NCBI RefSeq assembly: GCF_017874715.1
Contig: NZ_JAGGLR010000003.1
Coordinates: 372,001-436,000 of the forward strand
Length of the DNA: 64,000 nucleotides
Source of the DNA: Streptomyces iranensis
GTDB taxonomy: Bacteria > Actinomycetota > Actinomycetes > Streptomycetales > Streptomycetaceae
Reading direction: 5' to 3'
The notes below the pieces were generated by a model. That model was not told the origin of the DNA. It did no database searches and worked only from the letters and a program-made list of their open reading frames with translations. This document shows, piece by piece, positions 1-8,074 of this stretch; position 1 is the stretch's first letter; each line of letters begins with the position of its first letter. The translations under genes were made by a program, and so were the position numbers.

Positions 1-1197
1 GACCGATCCGTCGTGTTTGAACGGGATCCGCTCCAGCTCGGTGGCCGGCCGCAGAGTGGGGATACGGCGGTAGAGGGTGCCGTAGACGACCTGGAGCTCC
101 ATCCGGGCCAGTGGCTGGCCCAGGCACTGGTGCACCCCGAAGCCGAAGGCCACATGGCGGCGGGCGTCCCGCCGGAGGTCCAGCCGGTCGGGCTCGGCGA
201 ACATCCCGGGGTCCCGGTTGGCGATGTCATTGGCCAGGATCAGCCCCTCGCCCGCGCGGATGACCTCCCCGCCGATCTCGATGTCCGCCATCGCCACCCG
301 GCGCCGTCCGCTGTGGGTGATGTGCAGATAGCGCAGCAGTTCCTCCACCGCCGACGCGATCAGCCGGCGGTCGTCGGTGTCGCGCAGCAGGGCGAGTTGC
401 CCGGGGTGCTCGAACAGGGCGAGGGTGCCGAGCGCGATCATGTTCGCGGTGGTCTCGTGGCCCGCGATCAGCAGCAGCACACCCATCTGCGCGGCCTCGT
501 TGCGGGACAGCTCGCCCGCCGTGACCCGCTCGGCAAGACCGGACAGCAGATCGTCCACGGGACGGGCGATCTTCTCGCCCATCAGCCCGTCCAGATACTC
601 GATCAGATTGCCATGGGCGGCCGAGCGCTGCTCGGGGGTGACGTTCCGGTTGATGATGACCTTGCTGTTGTCCTGGAAGAAGTCGTGGTCGGTGTAGGGC
701 ACTCCGAGCAGCTGACAGATGACCAGCGAGGGCACCGGCAGGGCGAACGCCTCCACCAGGTCCACCGGGTTCGGACCGGCCAGCAGCTCGTCGATCAGAT
801 CGTCCACGATCTTCTGCACACCGGGCCGCATGGCCTCCACCCGCTTGATGGCGAACGGCGCCGTCACCATCCGCCGCAGCCGGGCGTGCTCGGGGTCGTC
901 CTTCAGGATGAAGCTGACCCCCGTACCTCCGGGTGGCATCGGGGCCTGGCGGGGGTAGCCGGGCCGGTGGATGTCGGCGCTGACCCTCGGATCGCCCAGC
1001 AACGCCCGCTGATCGGCGTACCGGGTCACCAGCCACGGCGTACTGCCGTCCCACAGGCGGACCCTCGCCAGCGGGCCCTCTTGCTGCAGGTCCCGCAGTG
1101 CCGGGGGCGGGTCGAACGGGCAGCCCGCCGCCCTGGCCATCGGAAACTCCGGGGCCCGCGCGGCGCGCTCGTCCACCGGGTTCACTGTGCTGGTCAT
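1..1197 (-). CDS. Cytochrome P450, CYP105-like (3' end outside window)
   Basis: Haem-thiolate monooxygenase, soluble, needing ferredoxin and reductase partners that are not visible here. The 399 visible residues contain the I-helix oxygen-binding motif AGHETT, the K-helix ExxR (EELLR) and the haem-ligand loop FGFGVHQCLG with the axial Cys. Bacterial class I P450s are about 400-410 residues, and the visible end (FKHDGSV) resembles the last turn before the usual C-terminus, so only about 10 residues should be missing. The ATG at 1197 is preceded by GAGGGAG. It is the last gene of the P450/TetR/P450 run on the minus strand, 118 bp after the TetR gene, and that gap holds an inverted repeat. Overall sequence features resemble CYP105; the substrate is unknown. 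Confidence 0.93.
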   Translation of the reverse strand, partial: MTSTVNPVDERAARAPEFPMARAAGCPFDPPPALRDLQQEGPLARVRLWDGSTPWLVTRYADQRALLGDPRVSADIHRPGYPRQAPMPPGGTGVSFILKDDPEHARLRRMVTAPFAIKRVEAMRPGVQKIVDDLIDELLAGPNPVDLVEAFALPVPSLVICQLLGVPYTDHDFFQDNSKVIINRNVTPEQRSAAHGNLIEYLDGLMGEKIARPVDDLLSGLAERVTAGELSRNEAAQMGVLLLIAGHETTANMIALGTLALFEHPGQLALLRDTDDRRLIASAVEELLRYLHITHSGRRRVAMADIEIGGEVIRAGEGLILANDIANRDPGMFAEPDRLDLRRDARRHVAFGFGVHQCLGQPLARMELQVVYGTLYRRIPTLRPATELERIPFKHDGSV

Positions 1198-1202
1198 CGC
1201 TC

Positions 1203-1219
1203 CCTCAATTCGTTTGAGG
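1203..1219. promoter_or_regulatory. Inverted repeat at the P450 ribosome-binding region
   Basis: CCTCAA, a 5-nt spacer and TTGAGG form a perfect 6-bp inverted repeat just upstream of the P450 start at 1197, overlapping its Shine-Dalgarno region. Position and symmetry fit an operator for the neighbouring TetR protein or a small translational hairpin. Inference only. Confidence 0.4.
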
Positions 1220-1230
1220 CGTGTGGTGGA

Positions 1231-1294
1231 ACCCCCGTTGTCCCCCGTTGTCCCCCGTTGCTCCCCGTTGTCCCTCGACGGCCCTCGACGGGCC
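1231..1294. repeat. 10-bp tandem repeat and GC hairpin between TetR and P450
   Basis: Four consecutive 10-bp units close to TCCCCCGTTG run from 1231 to 1270, followed by two degenerate units. Next comes a short hairpin (GGCCC at 1280-1284, GGGCC at 1290-1294). The block separates the TetR stop (1316) from the P450 leader. It may be a weak terminator or simple slippage DNA. Confidence 0.5.
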
Positions 1295-1315
1295 GCCGGT
1301 GTGGGAAGGCCGCGA

Positions 1316-1960
1316 TCAGCGGGTGACGGGCGCCAGCCACAGCCCGACGATCCCGTCGATCAGGCCGGTGGCGGCGTCGCGCCAGCTGGACCGGGGCGTG
1401 GCGGTGTTCTCGGCGAGCGCGCGCTCCCGCTCGGCGCACATGTGCAGGATCAGATGGCGCGCCATGGCCCCGCGCTCGATGTGCACCTCGACCGGCAGCT
1501 CGGGGAGGCACCGGTTGAACCCCTCGACGGTCCGCCGCAGCGCCGGAGAGGCCAGGGACTCATCGGCCATGATCTCGTGGAGCGCCGGGTCGGTCATCAC
1601 CTGGGCGCAGAACCGCGCGTACCAGGTCGGGCCGGGCAGCTCCGCCAGATGTTCGAGGACCGGGCGCACCAGGGCGGCCACCCAGTCCCGAACGTCGGTG
1701 GAGTCGCCGATCTCGCCCAGCATCCGCAGGCGCAATCGCTCAACCGGCTCGGCGTGTTGCCGGGCGATCGCCCGCACCAGGTCGGCCTTGGTGCCGAAGT
1801 GGTAGCCGACCGCCGCGTTGTTGCCCTGCCCGGCGGCCTCGCTGACCTGGCGGTTGGAGACCGCGTACACCCCGCGCTCGGCGAACAGCCGCTCCGCGGC
1901 GGCGAGGATCGCCCCACGTGTGGCATCGGCCCGCTCGTTCCGTACGGCCCTGCCCGCCAT
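1316..1960 (-). CDS. TetR/AcrR-family transcriptional regulator
   Basis: One-component DNA-binding repressor of 214 residues. The N-terminal helix-turn-helix is evident (ATRGAILAAAERLFAERG, then NNAAVGYHFGTKADLV with the typical YHFGTK recognition-helix end), followed by an unrecognised ligand-binding domain. The ATG at 1960 is preferred over the in-frame codon at 1987 because it lies 2 nt after the upstream P450 stop, which implies translational coupling, and gives a normal TetR N-terminus. It sits between two P450 genes on the same strand, so it probably controls one or both. Candidate sites are the inverted repeat at 1203-1219 and the P450 promoter region near 3245-3270. Confidence 0.9.
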   Translation of the reverse strand: MAGRAVRNERADATRGAILAAAERLFAERGVYAVSNRQVSEAAGQGNNAAVGYHFGTKADLVRAIARQHAEPVERLRLRMLGEIGDSTDVRDWVAALVRPVLEHLAELPGPTWYARFCAQVMTDPALHEIMADESLASPALRRTVEGFNRCLPELPVEVHIERGAMARHLILHMCAERERALAENTATPRSSWRDAATGLIDGIVGLWLAPVTR

Positions 1961-1962
1961 GG

Positions 1963-3216
1963 TCACCACCGCACCGGGAGGTCGCACAGCCCGCCCACGG
2001 CCAGGCCTTCCAGCCGCCGCAACTCCGGTACGGAAATGGCAAGTTCGAGGCTGGGGAGGCGGCGCAGCAGCACGTCCAGCACGGCCTGCAGCTCGGTGCG
2101 GGCCAGCGCCTGGCCCAGGCAGGAGTGCGCACCGGCGCCGAACGCCAGATGGGGGTTGGGACTGCGGTCGAGCGCGAGCTCGCCGGCGCCCTCGAAGGCG
2201 GTCTCGTCACGGTTGGCGGCGGCCATGCTGCACACCACGGTGGTGCCGCGCGGCAGTACGGTGTCGGCCACTTCGGTGTCCTCGCCGATGTACCGGGGCA
2301 TCCCGAACCCCGGATTGGCGTCGAACCGCAGCGCCTCCTCCACGGCGGTGCGCACCAGCGAGCGGTCGGCCAGGAGCCGCTCCCAGTGGCTCCGGTCGGC
2401 CAGCAGCATGGCCAGCATCTTCCCGATCATGTTCGCGGTGGTCTCGTGCCCGGCGACCAGCAGGGCCTGGCCGGTGGCCACCAGCTCCGCGTCGGACATC
2501 CGATGGCCGCCGGGACCGGTGGCCGTGATGAGCTCGCTGAGCAGATCCTCGCCCGGCCCGGTCCGCTTGGCGGCCACATGGGCGGCCATGTAGTCGGCGA
2601 ACTCGGCCTGGGCGGCGTCGACTTCGTCCTGCCGGTACCGGGTGAGATTGAGCAGGGTGTCGGACCAGTGGGCGAACCGGTCGCGGTCGCTGTCGGGGAC
2701 GCCCAGCAGATCGCAGATCACCCACACCGGCAGCGGGAAGGCGAGGTGGGCCTTGAGGTCCGCCGGATGGCCCTGCTCCACCATGGCGTCGATGAGCCGT
2801 TCGGCCATCGCCTCGATCCCCGGCCGCAGCGCGTTCATGCGCTTGGCCGTGAACCATTTGGCCACCATCCGGCGCCATCGCTGATGGCCTTCGCCGCCCT
2901 GCGGGAGCGACTGCGCCATCGAGCTGTTGAACACTCCGCCCGATTCGCTGTCCGAGACCCGGGCCGCGTCGTCGGCGTTCAGCAGCCGGGTGAACCTCGG
3001 GTCGGACAGCACCTGTTTCACATCGTCGTAGCGGGTCAGCAGCGATGCCGCGTCCCCGCTGGGCAGGGCCACCTTCGCCACCGGACACCGCTGCCGCAGC
3101 CGGGCCCACTCGGCGGGTGGCCCCAGCGCCGTATCGCTGGGGATCGGGTAGCTGAGTAACTGCTCGCCGTCTCCTGGAGTCACGACGCTCTCCTCGGTCC
3201 GGGGCGGGGCGGTCAT
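1963..3216 (-). CDS. Cytochrome P450
   Basis: Second soluble bacterial P450, 417 residues. It shows the I-helix AGHETT motif, ExxR in the K helix (EEALR), the haem loop FGAGAHSCLG and the common C-terminus LPVRW, so it is full length. The ATG at 3216 is chosen; a TTG two codons upstream is possible but has no better ribosome-binding site. Codon 20 is TTA (3157-3159), so translation should depend on the bldA Leu-tRNA. The stop lies 2 nt before the TetR ATG. No ferredoxin gene is adjacent inside the window. The substrate is unknown; the P450 pair with a TetR suggests xenobiotic or secondary-metabolite oxidation. Confidence 0.93.
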   Translation of the reverse strand: MTAPPRTEESVVTPGDGEQLLSYPIPSDTALGPPAEWARLRQRCPVAKVALPSGDAASLLTRYDDVKQVLSDPRFTRLLNADDAARVSDSESGGVFNSSMAQSLPQGGEGHQRWRRMVAKWFTAKRMNALRPGIEAMAERLIDAMVEQGHPADLKAHLAFPLPVWVICDLLGVPDSDRDRFAHWSDTLLNLTRYRQDEVDAAQAEFADYMAAHVAAKRTGPGEDLLSELITATGPGGHRMSDAELVATGQALLVAGHETTANMIGKMLAMLLADRSHWERLLADRSLVRTAVEEALRFDANPGFGMPRYIGEDTEVADTVLPRGTTVVCSMAAANRDETAFEGAGELALDRSPNPHLAFGAGAHSCLGQALARTELQAVLDVLLRRLPSLELAISVPELRRLEGLAVGGLCDLPVRW

Positions 3217-3310
3217 CGACAAGATCAGGCAACCCCATGGTCACCCTTAAGTCAAGCGACTGATTTAAATTGCCTCTCATCGTTCACATCCGAGGCGCGA
3301 GGAGCTGTGT

Positions 3311-3970
3311 TCAGCCGTCGTCCGACGCGCCGGCGTCATGGACCAGCAGGGCGATCTGGACACGGTTGTTGAGATCCAGCCGGGTCAGGATGCGCGACAC
3401 ATGGGCCTTCACCGTCGGCAGCGCCAGATGCAACTCCCGGGCGATCTCCGCGTTGGAGCGGCCCCGCCCGACCGCCCGCGCCACTTCCCGCTCCCGATCG
3501 CCCAGCAGCGCCAGCCGGCCCCGGGCGGCGGTGGCCCGGTCCTCCTGCCCGCCGCCCGCCACCTGCGCGATGAGCCGGCGGGTGACGGCGGGGGAGAGCA
3601 CCGGATCCCCGGCGGCCACCGTGCGGATGGCCGTGACGATGTCCCGTGGCGGGGTGTCCTTGACGAGGAACCCGGCCGCGCCCCCGCGCAGCGCCCGCAG
3701 CACATGGCCGTCGGTGTGGAAGGTGGTCAGCACCAGCACCTCCGGGGCGCCGGGCCGGGCCCGGAGCTCCGTGGTGGCGGTCAGCCCGTCGACGCCCGGC
3801 ATCCGGATGTCCATCAGCACCACATCGGGCCGGTGCGCGGCGACCAGGGGCGGCACCTCCGCCCCGTCGGCGGCCTCCGCGACGACCTCGATGTCCGGGG
3901 CGCCACCCAGCATCAGGCGCAGCCCGGCCCGTACGATCGCGTCGTCGTCCACCAGCAGGACATGGATCAC
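3311..3970 (-). CDS. NarL/LuxR-type response regulator
   Basis: Cytoplasmic DNA-binding response regulator of 219 residues. The receiver domain spans about 1-120 with the acidic pocket D8-D10, phospho-acceptor D54 (MDIRMPG), T82/T83 and K104 (FLVKD). A LuxR-type HTH follows at about 150-215 (REREVARAVGRGRSNAEIA, then PTVKAHVSRIL). It starts with GTG and overlaps the kinase stop by 4 nt (GTGA), so the pair is translationally coupled. Targets are unknown; the flanking P450 operon and small membrane protein are candidates by proximity only. Confidence 0.94.
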   Translation of the reverse strand: MIHVLLVDDDAIVRAGLRLMLGGAPDIEVVAEAADGAEVPPLVAAHRPDVVLMDIRMPGVDGLTATTELRARPGAPEVLVLTTFHTDGHVLRALRGGAAGFLVKDTPPRDIVTAIRTVAAGDPVLSPAVTRRLIAQVAGGGQEDRATAARGRLALLGDREREVARAVGRGRSNAEIARELHLALPTVKAHVSRILTRLDLNNRVQIALLVHDAGASDDG

Positions 3971-5181
3971 CCGCGCCGTCCTCCCTCACCCTGGCCCGCG
4001 GCGGACACCGTGTCCGCCGCGGGCCAGGGTAGCCAGGCGCGCACCCGGAAACCGCCCTGGGCCGGGCCCGCGCTCAGCTCACCGCCCGCCAGCCTGGCCC
4101 GTTCGGCCAGCCCGATCAGCCCCTGTCCGCCGCCTTCGCCACGGCCGCCTTCGCCACCGCAGGTGCCCGCGGTCGCCCCGGGCGGCGGCGCGTTGCTGAC
4201 CTCCACCGTCAGCCGGCCGGCCGGGCCTCCGGCCACCCGTACCGTGACCGCCGCACCGGGCGCGTGTTTGCGCGCGTTGGTCAGCGCCTCCTGGACGATG
4301 CGGTACGCCGTGCGGCCCACCACGGGCGGCGGGGCCGGGCGGCCGGGCGGTCCGGTCAGCTCGATCAGGCAGCCCGCCGTCCGGGCCTCCGCCACCAGCC
4401 GGGCCACATCGGCCAGTTCGGGCTGGGGCCGCTCGTCCTCCGCCGGTCCCGCGCGCAGCACCCCGATCACTTCACGCAGATCGCTCAGTGCCAGGCGGGC
4501 GCTCTCCCGGATCACCCCGGCGGCCCTTCCGATCTCCTCGCGGGGCGCCTTCGTATGGAACTCCAGCGCCCCGGCGTGCAGGCTCAGCAGCGTCAGCCGG
4601 TGCCCCAGCACATCGTGCATCTCCCGCGCGATCTCCTCCCGCGCCTCCCGGCGGGCCCGCTCCGCCCGCAACTCCGCGTCCGCCTCGGCCAGTTCGGCCC
4701 GCTCCCGCAGGGAGGCGATCAGCTGCTGCCGGGACCGCCGGAACAACCCCCATCCGATGGCCCCGGCGATCAGTGCGAAGTACGTCAGCGCCGAGCTCTT
4801 CCGGTCCCCGGACACCTCCGGCAGCTGCCACAGGAAGACGGGCAGGGGTACGAAGGCCACCGCCGCCACCCATGCGGTGGCCCGCCCCGGCCGGGTCGCG
4901 GCCACCGTGAACACCGCCACCATCGCCGGACCGGTGAGGTAGTGCGACAGCTCGCTGCCCGCCAGCAGCAGCGCCACCGCCAGCGCCACCGGCCACCGCC
5001 GCCGCAGCAGGACCGTCGCACACCCCAGCCCGCCGATCACCTGATCGACGGTCAGCCACACCGGATCGAGGTCCTCCTCGATCGGTATGGAGTCGGAGCT
5101 GGCGGCGGCGAAGCAGGCGGCGAAGAGCATCAGCCCCAGATCGGCTGCCCAGTCCCGGCGGGTGCGGTGGATGCGGCGCAT
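3967..5181 (-). CDS. Sensor histidine kinase (HisKA_3 / NarL-partner type)
   Basis: Membrane kinase of 404 residues pairing with the response regulator it overlaps. The N-terminal 150 residues form several hydrophobic membrane segments with little periplasmic loop. A charged, coiled-coil-like stretch rich in R, A and E (about 155-185) leads into the dimerisation box EMHDVLGHRL with phospho-acceptor H189. The ATP-binding N box (EALTNARKHAPG) lies near residue 300 and a glycine-rich G2-like segment near the C-terminus. I start it at ATG 5181 (AGGA upstream). The open frame continues to 5346 but the extra residues are Arg/Pro-rich and overlap the divergent gene. The lack of a large sensor domain suggests a signal in or near the membrane. 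Confidence 0.92.
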   Translation of the reverse strand: MRRIHRTRRDWAADLGLMLFAACFAAASSDSIPIEEDLDPVWLTVDQVIGGLGCATVLLRRRWPVALAVALLLAGSELSHYLTGPAMVAVFTVAATRPGRATAWVAAVAFVPLPVFLWQLPEVSGDRKSSALTYFALIAGAIGWGLFRRSRQQLIASLRERAELAEADAELRAERARREAREEIAREMHDVLGHRLTLLSLHAGALEFHTKAPREEIGRAAGVIRESARLALSDLREVIGVLRAGPAEDERPQPELADVARLVAEARTAGCLIELTGPPGRPAPPPVVGRTAYRIVQEALTNARKHAPGAAVTVRVAGGPAGRLTVEVSNAPPPGATAGTCGGEGGRGEGGGQGLIGLAERARLAGGELSAGPAQGGFRVRAWLPWPAADTVSAAGQGEGGRRG

Positions 5182-5339
5182 GTCCTGGAAATCTACGCGG
5201 ACCGGGCGGGCGAGCGGGGACTCGTAGCGCGGGCGGATACTTAAGTACCACTCCCCGGTGGCGGGCGGTCTCCTTTGGTCATCGCCGCGTCGCCTTGTGC
5301 CCGATCCGCCGCCCGGGGCGGCCCGCCTAGGTTCGGGCC

Positions 5340-5579
5340 ATGTCATCCGCCAAGGACACCTCCCCGCTCGCCGCCGTGTCGCATCTGCTCTCCTTCACCC
5401 TCGTCGTCGGCGGCGGAAGCGGTCTGCTGCACGAATGGTGGGGCTGGCTCCACTTCATGGGGTTCGTCCGCTTCCTCGTCCCCGACGGCTATGAGGTGTA
5501 CAGCTATGTCGTGATGGTCGTCCTCGGCCTGGCGGTGGGCGCGGCGGGCGGTGCGCTCAGCGATCGGAGCCGCGGATGA
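5340..5579 (+). CDS. Small two-helix membrane protein, hypothetical
   Basis: A 79-residue protein with two hydrophobic helices (about 12-32, with an unusual HEWWGWLHF segment after it, and about 52-72) and a short charged tail. No family is recognised. The ATG has no ribosome-binding site. TAGGTT (5328-5333) sits 6 nt upstream, the arrangement of leaderless Streptomyces transcripts. It is divergent from the two-component operon, so it may be a target or accessory of that sensor (inference). It ends 92 bp before the convergent LacI gene; that gap shows no clear terminator. Confidence 0.7.
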   Translation: MSSAKDTSPLAAVSHLLSFTLVVGGGSGLLHEWWGWLHFMGFVRFLVPDGYEVYSYVVMVVLGLAVGAAGGALSDRSRG

Positions 5580-5671
5580 GACCGCGGCAACACAGCGGCG
5601 AGCGAGGTGGTGAGCAGAGCGCTCACGGTGAGGCCGAGGCCCCGTCTGGTACGTCCCGTTGATCGCGACGG

Positions 5672-6679
5672 TCAGTCCGCCGGACGCGGTGGCGCCGTCG
5701 TACCGCGGACCTCGAGGACCGGGGCGGTGAGGGCCACCCCGCCGGGGCGGGCGGGGTCGGCGATCCGGTCGAGCAGCCGGCGCGCGGCGCGGCGGCCGAT
5801 GTCATGACCGGCGTTGTCCACGGTGGTGAGCCACAGATGGCGCAGCCGCGCGAGATAGGTGTTGTCGTAGCCGACGAGGGAGAGGTCGCCCGGCACCCGC
5901 AGGCCGAGCTCCTCGGCGGCCGACAGGGCGCCCACCCCGGCCATGTCGTTGAACGCGAAGACGGCGGTGGGGCGGTGCGGAGCGCTCAGCAGCCGGACCG
6001 TGGCCCGGTAGCCGCCCTCCTCGGTCAGATCGCCCTGCTCCACGGTCGCCGATCCGGACAGGCCGTGCTCGCGCATGACCGCCTCGAAGCCACGGCGGCG
6101 CAGTTCGCCCACCACACCTTGTCCCGCGATATGCGCGATATGCCGGTGGCCCAGGCCGATGAGGTGCTCGGTGGCCAGGCGGGCGCCCAGCTCGTCGTCG
6201 CCCGCGACGATGTCCACGTTCGGCAGCACGGGCTCGCGGGTGCCGGCGACCACCGTGGGCACCCGCGCGGCCGCCGTGCGCACCGCCGCCGGGTCCGGGA
6301 GCGTGCCCACGGCGATCAGGCCGTCCACCCGAAGCTCGGTGAAGGTGTGGGTGAGGTCCTCGCCGAGCCGCCGGTTGAGCCGGCCGTCGGCCAGCAGGGT
6401 CCGCAGACCGCTCGCGTACAGCTCGGAGTTGAGGCCGTCGAGCAGCTCCACGAACCAGGGGTTGCGCAGGTCGTTGAGGAGCACCCCGACGGTCCTGGTG
6501 CGCCGCTCGCTGAGGCTGCGCGCGGCGGCGTTGGGCCGGTAGCCGAGCTCCTCGACGGCGGCCAGGACGGCCCGCCGCTTCTCGGGACGCACCTGCTGGG
6601 AGCCGCGCAGCACCAGGGAGACCAGCGACTTCGACACTCCGGCCCGTTCGGCGACATCGCGGATCGTCGGTGGTCTCAT
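5672..6679 (-). CDS. LacI-family transcriptional regulator
   Basis: Sugar-type repressor of 335 residues. The LacI HTH is at the N-terminus (TIRDVAERAGVSKSLVSLVL, with hinge-like PNAAARSL near 50-58), followed by a periplasmic-binding-protein-like effector domain. It diverges from the dehydrogenase gene at 6792. Two copies of a LacI-type operator lie in the shared 112-bp gap, one next to each start, so autoregulation plus control of the dehydrogenase is likely. The ligand is not predictable; a sugar or polyol would fit the neighbour. Confidence 0.94.
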   Translation of the reverse strand: MRPPTIRDVAERAGVSKSLVSLVLRGSQQVRPEKRRAVLAAVEELGYRPNAAARSLSERRTRTVGVLLNDLRNPWFVELLDGLNSELYASGLRTLLADGRLNRRLGEDLTHTFTELRVDGLIAVGTLPDPAAVRTAAARVPTVVAGTREPVLPNVDIVAGDDELGARLATEHLIGLGHRHIAHIAGQGVVGELRRRGFEAVMREHGLSGSATVEQGDLTEEGGYRATVRLLSAPHRPTAVFAFNDMAGVGALSAAEELGLRVPGDLSLVGYDNTYLARLRHLWLTTVDNAGHDIGRRAARRLLDRIADPARPGGVALTAPVLEVRGTTAPPRPAD

Positions 6680-6683
6680 GGTC

Positions 6684-6778
6684 TGGACCGTTCCACAGGG
6701 TGGACGCGGTTGTCAAAGGGGGTTGACACCTGTGAGAAGGGCTTTCAGTGTGGGCCAGGAGAGATCTGGAACGGTCCA
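6684..6778. promoter_or_regulatory. Paired LacI-type operators and divergent -35 boxes
   Basis: TGGACCGTTCCA (6684-6695) and its exact reverse complement TGGAACGGTCCA (6767-6778) lie 83 bp apart, one beside each divergent start. Each is a near-palindrome with TGGA/TCCA arms, as usual for LacI-family operators. Between them TGTCAA (6711-6716), 6 nt and TTGACA (6723-6728) form two back-to-back consensus -35 boxes pointing outward. A rightward -10 candidate is CAGTGT (6746-6751, spacer 17). Repressor binding to both sites could loop out the promoters. Confidence 0.75.
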
Positions 6779-6791
6779 AAGAAGGGCAGTC

Positions 6792-7946
6792 ATGGTGAGC
6801 ACGCTCGGGGTCGCCGTCGTGGGATTCGGCTGGATGGGACGGGTGCACACCCAGGCGTACGTCCGGCTGCCGCACCACTTCCCGCAGCTGTCCGTACGGC
6901 CCGAACTCGTCGCCGTCGCCGACGAGGTGCCCGGACGGGCCGAGGAGGCCGCCGGGCGGTACGGCTTCGCCACCGCCGCCCGGGACTGGCAGGAGGTCGC
7001 CGCCGACCCCCGGGTCCAGGCGGTGAGCATCGCCGCGCCGAACTTCCTGCACCGCGAGATCGGCGTCGCCATGGCCAAGGCGGGCAAGCACATCTGGATC
7101 GAGAAGCCGGTCGGGCTCACCGCCGACGACGCCCGCGCGGTCGCCGGGGCCGTGGCCGAGGCCGGGGTCCAGGGCGCGGTCGGCTTCAACTACCGCAACG
7201 CACCCGCCGTCCAGACCGCCCGCGCCATGATCGCCGCCGGGGAGATCGGCACCGTCACCCATGCCCGCGTCCGCCTCTTCAGCGACTACGCCGCCCACCC
7301 CGAAGGTGCCCTGACCTGGCGGTACGAACGTGCGCGTGGCGGCAGCGGGGTGCTGGGCGACCTCGCCTCGCACGGGGTGGACCTGGCCCGTTTCCTGCTC
7401 GGCGAGATCGACGCGCTGACCGCCGACACCGCCGTGTTCGTTCCCGAGCGGGCCCGTCCCACGGGCGCCACCGCCGGTCACACCCGGGCCACCGGCGGCG
7501 AGCTGGGCCCGGTGGAGAACGAGGACTACGTCTCCTGTCTGCTGCGCTTCGCCTCCGGCGCCCGCGGGGTGCTGGAGGCCTGCCGGGTCTCGGTCGGCGA
7601 ACAGAACACTTACGGCTTCGAGATCCACGGCACCAAGGGTGCGGTCTTCTGGGACTTCCGGCGCATGGGCGAACTCGGCGTCAGCCGCGGCACCGCGTAC
7701 CAGGACCAGCCAGTCTCCACCGTGTACGTCGGCCCCGGGCACGGTGAGTACGCGGCCTTCCAGCCCGGCTCGGCCAACGGCATGGGCTATGACGATCTGA
7801 AGGTGATCGAGGCGTACCACTTCCTGCGCTCCATCGTCGAGGGCACCGCCCACGGCGCCACCCTGGACGACGCCGTGCACAGCGCCACCGTGCTGGACGC
7901 CATGACCCGCTCCGCCGACCTGGGCACGTGGGTGAGCCCCGGCTGA
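6792..7946 (+). CDS. Gfo/Idh/MocA-family oxidoreductase
   Basis: NAD(P)-dependent dehydrogenase of 384 residues, expected to oxidise a sugar, inositol or sugar-acid derivative. The N-terminal Rossmann fold is clear (VVGFGWMGRVHTQAY), as is the family EKP motif (WIEKPVGLTADDA) near residue 100, followed by GFNYRNAP at the start of the C-terminal domain. The ATG at 6792 follows GAAGGG; the frame is open further upstream but that DNA holds the operator and promoter. Control by the divergent LacI protein is strongly suggested. No transporter for the substrate is adjacent. Confidence 0.93.
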   Translation: MVSTLGVAVVGFGWMGRVHTQAYVRLPHHFPQLSVRPELVAVADEVPGRAEEAAGRYGFATAARDWQEVAADPRVQAVSIAAPNFLHREIGVAMAKAGKHIWIEKPVGLTADDARAVAGAVAEAGVQGAVGFNYRNAPAVQTARAMIAAGEIGTVTHARVRLFSDYAAHPEGALTWRYERARGGSGVLGDLASHGVDLARFLLGEIDALTADTAVFVPERARPTGATAGHTRATGGELGPVENEDYVSCLLRFASGARGVLEACRVSVGEQNTYGFEIHGTKGAVFWDFRRMGELGVSRGTAYQDQPVSTVYVGPGHGEYAAFQPGSANGMGYDDLKVIEAYHFLRSIVEGTAHGATLDDAVHSATVLDAMTRSADLGTWVSPG

Positions 7947-8074
7947 GCGAAGCGGCGGACGCCGGGGTGACTTCCGGCTCATGGTGACCGCGGTGAGCAC
8001 GCGGGGCCGAACCGGCGTACTGGAGGGGGCGGGGAACCGCGCCACGCACCCTCGACGCCGGAGGTATCCCACCC

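Noticed and set aside
13..1326. Plus-strand open frame over the first P450
   Set aside because: The minus strand carries all P450 motifs in frame; the plus translation has none.
3240..3275. AGTC-AAGC-GACT as TetR operator before the second P450
   Set aside because: Arms are only 4 bp and do not match the inverted repeat near the other P450; too weak to call.
8040..8070. Zur-type box before the DUF318 permease
   Set aside because: No TGAAAATGATTTTCA-like palindrome is present, so zinc control is not claimed.
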